NCBI GenBank assembly: GCA_963579025.1 | Contig: CAUZFZ010000141.1 | Coordinates: forward strand, 1-28,241 | Source of the DNA: CAUZFZ01 sp963579025 | Lineage (GTDB): Bacteria > Planctomycetota > Planctomycetia > Planctomycetales > Planctomycetaceae | Direction of reading: 5' to 3' | DNA length: 28,241 nucleotides | Shown: positions 17,113 to 24,239 of the stretch, piece by piece | How positions within the stretch are numbered: the first letter of the stretch is position 1 | Layout: each line of letters opens with the position of its first letter | Notes under the pieces: generated by a model | The model's database searches: none | Told to the model about the DNA's origin: nothing | The model's input: the letters and a program-made list of their open reading frames with translations, nothing else | Translations under genes and position numbers: made by a program

Positions 17113-18246
17113 ATGCAGAATCTCGTCCGCCAGGAAGTCATTCAGACGGCTCAAACGGTCGTCATCAAAGTCGGGACCAGCGTCCTGTCTCACGATGACG
17201 ATTCGCTGAATGTCGCGCAGATTGCGTCACTGTCCGAGCAGATCGTTCGAATCAGGCAGACCGGTCGTCGTGTGGTGCTGGTTTCGAGCGGAGCTGTCGG
17301 AGCTGGTCTGGGTCTGCTCGGTTTGACCGAACGCCCGAGTGACCTGCCGCACCTGCAGGCGGCGGCCTCGATGGGTCAGTCGCATCTGATCCGGCTGTAC
17401 AACGACTGTCTGGAGCCACACGGCTACCGGGCCGCTCAACTACTGCTGACGGCCAACGATTTCCGTCATCGCGAGCGGTACCTGAATGTCCGCAACACGT
17501 TGAACACGCTGCTCGAATACCCGGTTGTTCCGATCATCAACGAAAACGACACAGTCAGCATCTCCGAGATTCAGTTCGGCGATAACGACAGCCTGGCGGC
17601 GATGGTCAACAATCTACTCGACAATTCACTGCTGATCGTATTGTCTGTGATCGACGGGCTGTTCGATGGCGATCCGGATCATGCGGACAGCCGCGTTCTG
17701 CCGCTGATCGAGGAATGGGATGCGAAGCTCATGGCGCTGGCTACGGACACGCGCAGCCGTCGTGGCAAAGGAGGCATGCAGAGCAAACTGCAGGCCATCC
17801 GGCGAGTCACGGAGGTTGGCGAGAGCGTCATCATCGCGAATGGCCGCACACCGGACGTGCTCGATCGTATCCTGGCCGCCGAAGGGATCGGGACGCTGTT
17901 TCTGGCCCAGGGAAAAAACGTCCCTGCCTGGAAGCGTTGGATCGGCTACACGATCGAACCGGCCGGCCGACTGCATGTCGATCACGGGGCACGTCGAGCT
18001 CTAACCGAACAGGGCCGATCTTTGCTGGCAATCGGAGTCGCGTCTGTTGACGGACAATTCGATCGTGGCGAGCTGGTTTCACTGCTCGATCAGGATGGTT
18101 GTGAATTCGCGCGAGGCCTGACCAACTACACCAGCGTCGAGACGGAACAAATCCGCGGCCGACGGACCCCCGAAATCGTCGCAGCCCTCGGAGAACAACC
18201 CTACGATTCGGTGATTCACCGCGACAATCTGACGGTGTTCACGTAG
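17113..18246 (+). CDS. proB: Glutamate 5-kinase with C-terminal PUA domain
   Basis: 377 residues, standard for the two-domain form. The amino-acid kinase domain (about 1-260) shows TVVIKVGTSVLS, VLVSSGAVGAGLGLLGL, LLLTANDF, PIINENDTVS, QFGDNDSLAAMV, LSVIDGLFDGDP and RGKGGMQSKLQA; the PUA domain covers about 285-370. It phosphorylates L-glutamate to glutamyl 5-phosphate, the first step of proline synthesis, in the cytosol; proline feedback acts on the kinase domain in known members. The ATG has no ribosome site ahead but starts immediately behind the pyrimidine tract. proA is not in the window. The gene ends 150 bases before tRNA-Asp. Confidence 0.95.
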   Translation: MQNLVRQEVIQTAQTVVIKVGTSVLSHDDDSLNVAQIASLSEQIVRIRQTGRRVVLVSSGAVGAGLGLLGLTERPSDLPHLQAAASMGQSHLIRLYNDCLEPHGYRAAQLLLTANDFRHRERYLNVRNTLNTLLEYPVVPIINENDTVSISEIQFGDNDSLAAMVNNLLDNSLLIVLSVIDGLFDGDPDHADSRVLPLIEEWDAKLMALATDTRSRRGKGGMQSKLQAIRRVTEVGESVIIANGRTPDVLDRILAAEGIGTLFLAQGKNVPAWKRWIGYTIEPAGRLHVDHGARRALTEQGRSLLAIGVASVDGQFDRGELVSLLDQDGCEFARGLTNYTSVETEQIRGRRTPEIVAALGEQPYDSVIHRDNLTVFT

Positions 18247-18325
18247 CCGGCGGTCCGATTCCCGGTGCCCGACATCCGCGATTCAAGATTTGTCCTCATG
18301 AAAGCTGTGCGGATGACCGAATCTA

Positions 18326-18353
18326 TTGACGATCCTGGCCTCACAACTAGAAT
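18326..18353 (+). promoter_or_regulatory. Sigma-70-like promoter of tRNA-Asp
   Basis: TTGACG (18326-18331) and TAGAAT (18348-18353) are separated by 16 bases, close to the housekeeping consensus, and end 43 bases before the tRNA. The spacing to the tRNA leaves a leader of about 35 bases. Confidence 0.65.
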
Positions 18354-18396
18354 CCGCCCGCCTTGGCGGATGAAAGTCATCGGCCACCGCCCGTAA

Positions 18397-18470
18397 GGGC
18401 CCGTAGCTCAATTGGTTAGAGCGCCGGACTGTCGATCCGGAGGTTGAGGGTTCAAGTCCCTTCGGGCTCG
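18397..18470 (+). tRNA. tRNA-Asp (anticodon GTC)
   Basis: A full cloverleaf of 74 bases can be drawn: acceptor GGGCCCG/CGGGCTC with one G-T pair, D stem GCTC/GAGC, anticodon stem CCGGA/TCCGG with loop CTGTCGA (GTC, read as Asp), T stem GAGGG/CCCTT with loop TTCAAGT, discriminator G. CCA is not encoded. Its 3' half is the likely attachment site of the integrative element that begins here. Confidence 0.97.
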
Positions 18471-20153
18471 TTTGAAAGCCTCGTTGTCAGCAAGTGACAG
18501 CGAGGCTTTTTTCGTGACAGGGATTGAAGTTACGTCGACGTGCCCGCGTTCACTGTCTGAGTCGGTCGTGTGGGCCAAAGTGACAGCGGATGACCTGAAT
18601 TGCCCTGTTTGGCCAGTGCCAGGGGGAAACGTTGGGGGAAACGCGGTTCGGGTCGCCTCATCCGTCCCCGTGGCCCGCACAGCGTCTGTGGGTTGATTCG
18701 GATTGCTGTCGAGCGGAAGCGCCGGCAGCGTGTTGATCGCTCCCGCCACGTCCAGCAACCGGGGATCCGTGTAGACGTTCATCGTCAGGTCGATCTTCGA
18801 ATGACGCAGCGCAGCCTGAGCCGTGCGTGGTGCCACACCGCCTTTGCTCAGAAGCGTGCCGAACGTGTGCCTGACGGCGTGTACGTCGAGTGTCCGGCCA
18901 CGGTCATCGACCTTCGGGATGCCAGCCGCTTCCAGGTCTCGATTGAGGATTCGCAACAGTCCAGTCGGGACGTAGAACAGCCGGTCGCCGGCGGTGGCTT
19001 CAGTGTTGCCTTCAACCGGCAGCACAGCCACCCATGCCGCAGTGTCGCGTTCCTGAAGCCACGTCCGCAGCTCCGCGGCCAGATCAGCCCTGATTGGAAT
19101 CTCAGCCCCCTCCCGGTTCTTCTCATCCCGCGCCTTCAGTTCCAGCCAGGCCCCGTCGCCGTTCAGGATTAGCTGGCATCTTGTCAACGATGCCAGTTCG
19201 CCCTTCCGCAGCCCGGTCAGAACGAGTGTCTTGTAGATCAATTCCCGTTCGCGGCCTCGGTATTCCAGTTCGGCGATGAATTCGGGGTTGTCACACAGAC
19301 TTTCCCGAGCCAGGGCGACAGCCGCCCCGATGCCATCGAACGTCAGAGGCGCTTTCTGCCAGGTATCGCGCTTCCCCTTCACGTCGGACCGCAGTTTGCA
19401 AACGGAAACCCGCCCGAATTCCGCCAATGGTCGCCAGCGGGCGACGTAAAGCAGACGCTGCAGCTCCACCTCAGTCATCGACCGGCGTTGCCGTCGTCTG
19501 TCGGCCCGTTCGTCAGCCTTTTGGACTTTCCGCAATGGGTCCGCGGCCAGTCGTTTGCTGCCGACACACCAGGCACAGAAACCGCGGAGCGCCTGCAGGT
19601 AACTGTTCCGCGTCCGTGCCGCCATGCCTGCGTCGAGTTTGTCGGCAAGCCACTGTTCGACAGAATCAGCTTCGATATCTCGCAGCGTGCGAAACACGCA
19701 GTCAGCGCTAATCTGCCGTGCCTGACGAGTTGTGTCCGTGACGTGCCGATCCGATCGGCCCTTCGCCTTCAGGCTGCGAATGTACGTATCGAGGTGTTCG
19801 ACCAACGGCACCGCCTGATGATCGGAAACGGTTTCTTCCGCTGCCGTCATCACGTTGGCCCGCACCAGTTCGGCGCGTCGCTCCATTTGCGTGAGCATGG
19901 CCCGAGCAGCATCCTTGTCCTTGCAGCCGGTCGTCACTTCGCGAATGATCCCTGAGCCATCGCGGTACTTCGCCAGCCACCTGCCAGACTCGACGACGAT
20001 TCGGTCAGAACCGTCCCGGCCGGTCGTCACTCTTGCGGTGCGTTTCTTCCCGGCCTTGTCGAGCCACCGGGCGAACTGTTGTCCCTTGCGTTGATACAAC
20101 TCCGCGCTGCCGGGCATCGGTCGTGTCGCGGTCTTTCGTCTGAGACTGCCCAT
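18408..20153 (-). CDS. Tyrosine recombinase (integrase)
   Basis: The ATG at 20153 is preferred because GGGAG lies 6 bases upstream; an in-frame codon at 20240 has no such site. 581 residues: an N-terminal arm-binding-like part (YQRKGQQFARW), a SAM-like core-binding domain (about 100-210, including TRNSYLQALRGFCAWCV), and a catalytic domain with Arg316 in TGLRKGELASL, His425-x-x-Arg428 in VHAVRHTFG, LRHSKIDLT and the nucleophile Tyr461 in NVYTDPR. About 120 residues of low-complexity tail follow, and the last 20 (RRDLNPQPPDRQSGALTN) are translated from the antisense strand of tRNA-Asp. It inserts and excises the element by strand exchange in the tRNA 3' end. The stop lies within the tRNA, so the C-terminus is supplied by the target site. 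Confidence 0.9.
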   Translation of the reverse strand: MGSLRRKTATRPMPGSAELYQRKGQQFARWLDKAGKKRTARVTTGRDGSDRIVVESGRWLAKYRDGSGIIREVTTGCKDKDAARAMLTQMERRAELVRANVMTAAEETVSDHQAVPLVEHLDTYIRSLKAKGRSDRHVTDTTRQARQISADCVFRTLRDIEADSVEQWLADKLDAGMAARTRNSYLQALRGFCAWCVGSKRLAADPLRKVQKADERADRRRQRRSMTEVELQRLLYVARWRPLAEFGRVSVCKLRSDVKGKRDTWQKAPLTFDGIGAAVALARESLCDNPEFIAELEYRGRERELIYKTLVLTGLRKGELASLTRCQLILNGDGAWLELKARDEKNREGAEIPIRADLAAELRTWLQERDTAAWVAVLPVEGNTEATAGDRLFYVPTGLLRILNRDLEAAGIPKVDDRGRTLDVHAVRHTFGTLLSKGGVAPRTAQAALRHSKIDLTMNVYTDPRLLDVAGAINTLPALPLDSNPNQPTDAVRATGTDEATRTAFPPTFPPGTGQTGQFRSSAVTLAHTTDSDSERGHVDVTSIPVTKKASLSLADNEAFKRARRDLNPQPPDRQSGALTN

Positions 20154-20246
20154 CGTTTCTCCCGCCTTTCTGAGAACGCGGCCACGGGATGCGAGGTTCT
20201 CAGGACTCGCAGAGCCCGCAGCCGCAAAGGTGTCGCACACTTAACG

Positions 20247-20275
20247 GAATTCGCAGGAAAGGACCAAGCGAATTC
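20247..20275. repeat. Inverted repeat upstream of the integrase gene
   Basis: GAATTCGC (20247-20254) and GCGAATTC (20268-20275) are perfect 8-base arms 13 bases apart, in the 147-base gap between the helicase C-lobe gene and the integrase start. The position, about 95 bases before the integrase ATG, fits an operator or a weak terminator of the upstream gene; no T-run follows. Confidence 0.5.
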
Positions 20276-20300
20276 ACACGCACACGAAGAATCTGTTCGT

Positions 20301-21299
20301 TCAATCAGCTATCGGCTCCCAGCCGGTGCGTTCCCCGATCCGTTCCACGAGTCCCCGATTGGCGAGCCGGTTGAGTATGTCCCGAGTCTGGCGAGGTGAT
20401 CGACCACATCGCTCTGCCACTTCGTTCGTCGTCGCGTAACGGCGGTTGTCTCTTACATGTATTAAAGGAACAACCGCCGTTAGGGTCTCCAGAATGGTGA
20501 ACTCACTGTCAGTTACCGGCTCAGGATCCTGACCGGTATCTGCGAGGGTAAAGCCGCATTCTTCCGTCGACAGGATCACTGCGTCGCAGCCAGAATCGAG
20601 AAGTGCCCTTGCCCGGCCAGCGGCCTGAATGATTGCCGCTCTGACTCTCGACCGGTGAGCCTGTTGCCAAACAGCGTCCTGGTATCCCCTTCCGTGAACG
20701 ATCCGCTCCATTCCTGACACCGTGAATCCCTGCCAGCACAGCTCACCCCAGCCGCCCCCGGAGTTGATTGCGTCCGCTTGTCCGACACGAAGCAACTGCT
20801 TCCTGATATCCATGTCTCCGACCCGCGGAGTTCCCGCGACGATCAACAGGTCACACTCTGACCGATGCCACCGATTCGATGCCCGGTCCTCACCGCTCCC
20901 GAAGTACTCAACCATCGTGACCCGGTCATCGAACAGCGTGCCCAGTTGCTTCGAGGCGGACCTCAGTGTCGAGTGCGTGATGATGCCTGCGCGATGGCAG
21001 TCGGGGCGGCTTGCCAGCACGCCGCGGAGCAACCCTTTAAGTCTTGGCAGAGCCGTTCCCCGGGTGATGTCGATTGGGTACTGCAGAACCTGTTTCGACA
21101 GTTTCGGCCTCCCTGCGGGCGTCGCGTCTACGATTTCCAGACCGGTCGCCCGTTTCAGGAGGTCCCGGTCTGCCGTTGCGTCCGACAGCCACACTGTCGA
21201 GTCCTGTCGCGGCAGATTTCTGCGAGTAACGCACAGAACTTTGTCATTCAGCGTCGGGGCAGTCGTCGCCGGCTTCTTTGCGGTTTCGGTGGGATTCAT
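20301..21299 (-). CDS. Helicase C-lobe-like protein with C-terminal winged helix
   Basis: 332 residues without a Walker A motif. The middle contains LLIVAGTPRVGDMDIRKQLL and RVRAAIIQAAGRARALLDSG; the QAAGRAR core is helicase motif VI, including the arginine finger. The last 60 residues form a winged-helix unit (ATTNEVAERCGRSPRQTRDI, LNRLANRGLVERIG). Its ATG lies 56 bases inside the 3' end of the preceding gene, right behind a TGA in its own frame, so translation is probably coupled. Together with the next gene upstream it makes up one complete helicase. Likely role: unwinding DNA for element replication. Superfamily 2 is my inference from motif VI. Confidence 0.65.
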   Translation of the reverse strand: MNPTETAKKPATTAPTLNDKVLCVTRRNLPRQDSTVWLSDATADRDLLKRATGLEIVDATPAGRPKLSKQVLQYPIDITRGTALPRLKGLLRGVLASRPDCHRAGIITHSTLRSASKQLGTLFDDRVTMVEYFGSGEDRASNRWHRSECDLLIVAGTPRVGDMDIRKQLLRVGQADAINSGGGWGELCWQGFTVSGMERIVHGRGYQDAVWQQAHRSRVRAAIIQAAGRARALLDSGCDAVILSTEECGFTLADTGQDPEPVTDSEFTILETLTAVVPLIHVRDNRRYATTNEVAERCGRSPRQTRDILNRLANRGLVERIGERTGWEPIAD

Positions 21300-22308
21300 C
21301 GATCAATACACCTGTGTGCGAGGTTTCGCCCGTTGCGATCTGGAGCAACAGATTCCAGACCGGCTTACCATCGAATCTGAGTGTCAATTCTCGGCAGGCT
21401 TTGAACAGCAGCGACTGAAGGCCCGGCGGTTCAGGCATCGTCACACCAACCGGAACTTCCTTTGCCGTCGTCGTCTCGTCAGCGAACGAAATCAAACGGT
21501 CAACAACGTCCGCGAAGTGGTGTAGAAACCTGAATCGTGCTTCCCGAGCCTCTGTGGTCCTGTCATCACGAGTCGTCTGACCGTCGTCGTTCGTCGCCGG
21601 CACCGGGGCGAACCCGTCGAGCCAGCGCGGATCGTTGAGCAACCTGTGGAGTACTTCACGAACCGTGCAGAGCGTTGCGGCCGGAATCGAGGTCTGAGGG
21701 CACAGCACATCCAGTGAGTCCTCATGGATGGCCACGAAGTCGCGGCCTTCACAGAGAACATCCAGACCGGAATGAATGGCCCTCGCATGCGTCGCAACCG
21801 CGACCGTAGCATCGTTCGCAGCCACAACCTCACTGAGATATCCGGAGTCGACGCATCGCTGACGATGCCGACAGCTTGAATTGCAAACCGAACGGACCAC
21901 ACACAGGCCGATGGCTTCAGCATCGTCCGCGTCTCGGTTCCAGCAATTCGCCTCCTGCCCCTTCGTGTTTCGCTTGGGGTACGCAGCAGCATCGATGCCA
22001 TCGGCCAGACAATCGTTGACCACTTCCCGGCAGTTCTCATGCGTCCGTTGAATTGAAAGCGATCGACCGGCAACCTTGAACGCTTCCAGATCGGCCGTCG
22101 ATTTGCCGGCACCCGTCGGGCCGCAATCGATCGAAACAACCGGCTTGCCAAGACGGTCGAGCCGTCGCTGGACCATTTCGGCTCGATATTCATCCAGCTC
22201 GACAACGGGACCATCCGGCCGTTCGGAAACGATGTGGACGGCTTCCGGTCTGACAGTCTCCGTAAGGCGAAGCCGGGCAACGAAGGCTTCAGTTGTGAGG
22301 CGTTCCAT
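21244..22308 (-). CDS. Helicase N-lobe-like ATPase with Cys cluster
   Basis: The ATG at 22308 sits one base behind the primase TGA (TGACATG), with AGGAGG about 11-12 bases upstream; a further in-frame ATG at 22350 lies inside the primase gene. 354 residues: Walker A GPTGAGKST (about residue 68), a Cys cluster (GLCVVRSVCNSSCRHRQRC) recalling the Fe-S cluster of XPD/DinG-type helicases, then VAVATHARA and FVAIHEDSLDVL as a Walker B-like motif. The chain stops before motifs IV-VI, which are in the overlapping downstream gene. Function inferred: the ATP-binding half of an element-encoded helicase. Confidence 0.68.
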   Translation of the reverse strand: MERLTTEAFVARLRLTETVRPEAVHIVSERPDGPVVELDEYRAEMVQRRLDRLGKPVVSIDCGPTGAGKSTADLEAFKVAGRSLSIQRTHENCREVVNDCLADGIDAAAYPKRNTKGQEANCWNRDADDAEAIGLCVVRSVCNSSCRHRQRCVDSGYLSEVVAANDATVAVATHARAIHSGLDVLCEGRDFVAIHEDSLDVLCPQTSIPAATLCTVREVLHRLLNDPRWLDGFAPVPATNDDGQTTRDDRTTEAREARFRFLHHFADVVDRLISFADETTTAKEVPVGVTMPEPPGLQSLLFKACRELTLRFDGKPVWNLLLQIATGETSHTGVLIDESHRNRKEAGDDCPDAE

Positions 22309-22309
22309 G

Positions 22310-23236
22310 TCATGACGCCCCCTCCTGATTCCCGAGCATATCGCGGACATCTTTCCGATCGATCGGCGGAAACATCACATCGATGTCGCGTTGCAGCGCG
22401 TCTGACAATTGCCGAGCCGTACGGAACGCTCCGAAATGACCAGGCCAGCAAGACGAGCATGCCGGGCAGTCTGGTCGATGCCTTTCTCTGACCGATGGCT
22501 TCAACGTGTCGTGCGGCTTGTGGTCATTCTCGCCAACAACGATCAGTTGACGCTCAGTCGGCAGCCCTCGCAGGATGTCGATCAACAACTCCACGCCCCC
22601 GACATTTGACGGTCGACCGACAACACACAGCCCGTGAGAAAGGCACGCCGCGACGTCGCTCGCACCTTCGACCAGAAACACCGGACCAGGATCGATCTGC
22701 CAATCGTCCACGTACGTGAGTCCGCGACTTCCGCCAGTCCACTGCCGCTTCCGGCCGTCACGGTATCGCCGAACCAGCCCGATGACGTTGCCGTTGCTGT
22801 CTCGTTCGGGAATCGTCCAGCACGAATAATGGGACGACCAGCCGGCGCAAATACGATCCAGGCCGGAACGGTCGACAGCGAGCCGCTCTGCGAGTTCCTG
22901 TCGTCTTTCCACCGCCTGCGGATGCTCCGCAAATTCCTTTGCCATCTCTCCCCAGTCTTTGGGAATTGACGGGCGTCCGGTCGACGCTGGCCATGTTGGG
23001 TTTCGCTGGACCGGTGGCGCGTCGGCAGGCCAATGCCGATTGTCGACGAGCCTGTGTAGAAACTGCCCGCCAGCGTTCTGACGAACCGAGCCAGACTGTA
23101 TCCGGCCGCACCAGACAGCGCTGCCGTCCACGCTGACACAGCAGTTGTCCGGCCCGTCACAGACCGGACACCGCTCGTTTCTTGATACTCGCCGCCAGCC
23201 GTTTTCGGTTCTTCGATTTCTACGATCTTGTGACAT
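22310..23236 (-). CDS. Zinc-finger / Toprim primase-like protein
   Basis: 308 residues. Residues about 20-45 form a zinc finger (RNERCPVCDGPDNCC and VWCG), as at the N-terminus of DnaG and phage primases. A Toprim core follows at about 190-245: VFLVEGASDVAACLSHG (the conserved Glu and the Gly-x-x-Asp) and QLIVVGENDHKPHD at the position of the second acidic pair. WTIPERDSNGNVIGLVRRY is the strand region usually seen ahead of Toprim. It presumably makes RNA primers for element replication. The stop overlaps the spacing to the helicase gene (1-base gap). No strong ribosome site precedes the ATG. Confidence 0.82.
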   Translation of the reverse strand: MSQDRRNRRTENGWRRVSRNERCPVCDGPDNCCVSVDGSAVWCGRIQSGSVRQNAGGQFLHRLVDNRHWPADAPPVQRNPTWPASTGRPSIPKDWGEMAKEFAEHPQAVERRQELAERLAVDRSGLDRICAGWSSHYSCWTIPERDSNGNVIGLVRRYRDGRKRQWTGGSRGLTYVDDWQIDPGPVFLVEGASDVAACLSHGLCVVGRPSNVGGVELLIDILRGLPTERQLIVVGENDHKPHDTLKPSVRERHRPDCPACSSCWPGHFGAFRTARQLSDALQRDIDVMFPPIDRKDVRDMLGNQEGAS

Positions 23237-23301
23237 GGTTATTATCCAGATGAGCCCGGATGTCGTGACACGTCCGGGCGAGTTTGAAATGAAGAGCGGA
23301 A

Positions 23302-23327
23302 CGAGCCCGCCAAACCGGTCGGGCTCG
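23302..23327 (-). terminator. GC-rich hairpin between two element genes (terminator or attenuator)
   Basis: CGAGCCCG (23302-23309) pairs with CGGGCTCG (23320-23327) around a 10-base loop, and GAA/TTC extend the stem past a one-base bulge. It follows the stop of the 114-residue gene by 17 bases and precedes the primase start by 66. Without a T-run it would be a weak terminator; it may attenuate transcription into the replication genes. Confidence 0.5.
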
Positions 23328-23343
23328 CTTCGTTTGGTGGCTC

Positions 23344-23688
23344 TCAGAACAGCGTCCGTTGCGTCGCACCGGGCTCTGACGCAGTTGGATCATCTGGCAA
23401 TCGAGACGCCTGTCGTCGCAGTTCCGCAGCGCGCTCTCGACAGGCATCGCAGCGGACGGGACGCCACTTCCGAACTAGCGCACCGTTTCGGGTTCGGCGT
23501 CCGGAGTTCGCTGCGCCGGCATGGCAAATAAGACCGGTCATTGCGAGCACTCCAATTTGAGGACCGATTCTCGCTCGTTCAAACTTCGAATACTTCCCCG
23601 GCGGTCCAAACGATCCGACATCAAGCGGCTCGGTTGCGCTGGCCAATGCGTCAAGGAACCGGGCGAGCGTTTCGTAGATGCGTTTCAT
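23344..23688 (-). CDS. Small Cys-containing protein of unknown function
   Basis: 114 residues from the ATG at 23688, which overlaps the TGA of the upstream gene as ATGA and has GGGAGG 7 bases upstream. A longer in-frame opening to 23850 would overlap the upstream gene and is rejected. The first 30 residues are a predicted helix (MKRIYETLARFLDALASATE). GLICHAG and RCDACRERAAELRR later in the chain may form a small metal site. I do not recognise a family. It is translationally coupled to the HTH gene, so it probably acts with it. Confidence 0.7.
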   Translation of the reverse strand: MKRIYETLARFLDALASATEPLDVGSFGPPGKYSKFERARIGPQIGVLAMTGLICHAGAANSGRRTRNGALVRKWRPVRCDACRERAAELRRQASRLPDDPTASEPGATQRTLF

Positions 23689-24032
23689 CTGCCGGCCTCC
23701 CGCAACTTGCGACAGTCCGGACACTTCGCTTGAACAACAGGCGGCTGCCGCCGCTCCGGCGCCAGCGGTCGCAACTTGCGACAGTCCGGGCAACCGGCTT
23801 GGATCCAGTCGTCGATTCCGGTGGCCGGGTCGCCGGTGTGGGCACGCCATCGCACCAACGCCCCAAGTTTGATCGACGGGGGAATGGCGCCGCTATCGGC
23901 AAGTCGGCGAATGTGTCGCTTCGAGCAGCACAGCAGGGCCGCAAATTCGTCAACACTCAACAGTGCGGGAACAACGGTCGCACCATCCCGTCCAGCGATT
24001 CGCTCGCCGCCAGCGTGAGTCACAGTTTGCAT
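23685..24032 (-). CDS. Excisionase-type HTH protein with two CPDC motifs
   Basis: 115 residues from the ATG at 24032 (GAGG 9 bases upstream; an in-frame GTG at 24047 is less likely). Residues about 25-63 (PALLSVDEFAALLCCSKRHI, RRLADSGAIPPSIKLG, ALVRW) match the MerR/HTH_17 excisionase-type winged helix that binds element DNA. After DDWIQAG the C-terminus carries CPDCRKLR twice (Cys81/84 and Cys104/107), which could close a zinc ribbon. Likely a recombination directionality factor or a regulator of the element. An operator-like cluster of TGCGCCA words lies upstream. Confidence 0.8.
   Translation of the reverse strand: MQTVTHAGGERIAGRDGATVVPALLSVDEFAALLCCSKRHIRRLADSGAIPPSIKLGALVRWRAHTGDPATGIDDWIQAGCPDCRKLRPLAPERRQPPVVQAKCPDCRKLREAGR
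23701..23789. repeat. 20-base direct repeat inside the HTH gene
   Basis: CGCAACTTGCGACAGTCCGG occurs at 23701-23720 and again, identically, at 23770-23789. It encodes the repeated CPDCRKLR. The repeat starts 12 bases downstream of the start of the next gene on the minus strand, so one copy lies very near the coupled stop/start. Confidence 0.85.
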
Positions 24033-24111
24033 GGTCACACACCTCACAGGGCTCGGTCGACGGGACCCGATCTACGAGTCAATCACCGTCCACCGCTAGC
24101 AGTGTGGGCTG

Positions 24112-24226
24112 TGCGCCACTTTTGTCGTGTCTCGAATACGCCACGCCACGCAAGTCCTGCTCTGGCCATTGCTTGGCTCAATTGCGCCATTTGATTCTGC
24201 GCCAAAAGCTTGCGTCATTTGGCGCA
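24112..24226. promoter_or_regulatory. Operator-like cluster of TGCGCCA words
   Basis: The 7-mer TGCGCCA occurs at 24112-24118, 24183-24189 and 24198-24204, and its complement TGGCGCA at 24220-24226. The last two form a perfect 9-base inverted repeat, TGCGCCAAA and TTTGGCGCA, 11 bases apart (24198-24206 and 24218-24226). It fills the 207-base gap ahead of the HTH gene. Likely a binding region for a regulator of the element, possibly the HTH or the winged-helix protein. Confidence 0.55.
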
Positions 24227-24239
24227 CGTCCAAGACCCA

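Noticed and set aside
21492..22460. Long minus-strand open frame over the primase/helicase junction
   Set aside because: It is a shadow frame, rich in Arg and Ser without motifs, covering the Walker A gene and the primase end in another frame.
23302..23327. CGGGCTCG resembles the 3' end of tRNA-Asp and could be the right attachment site
   Set aside because: Only 8 bases match; they are half of a hairpin, and the rest of the tRNA T arm is missing.
23701..23789. Two identical 20-base repeats as a CRISPR seed
   Set aside because: Only two copies, both inside a coding frame as CPDCRKLR, with no cas genes near.
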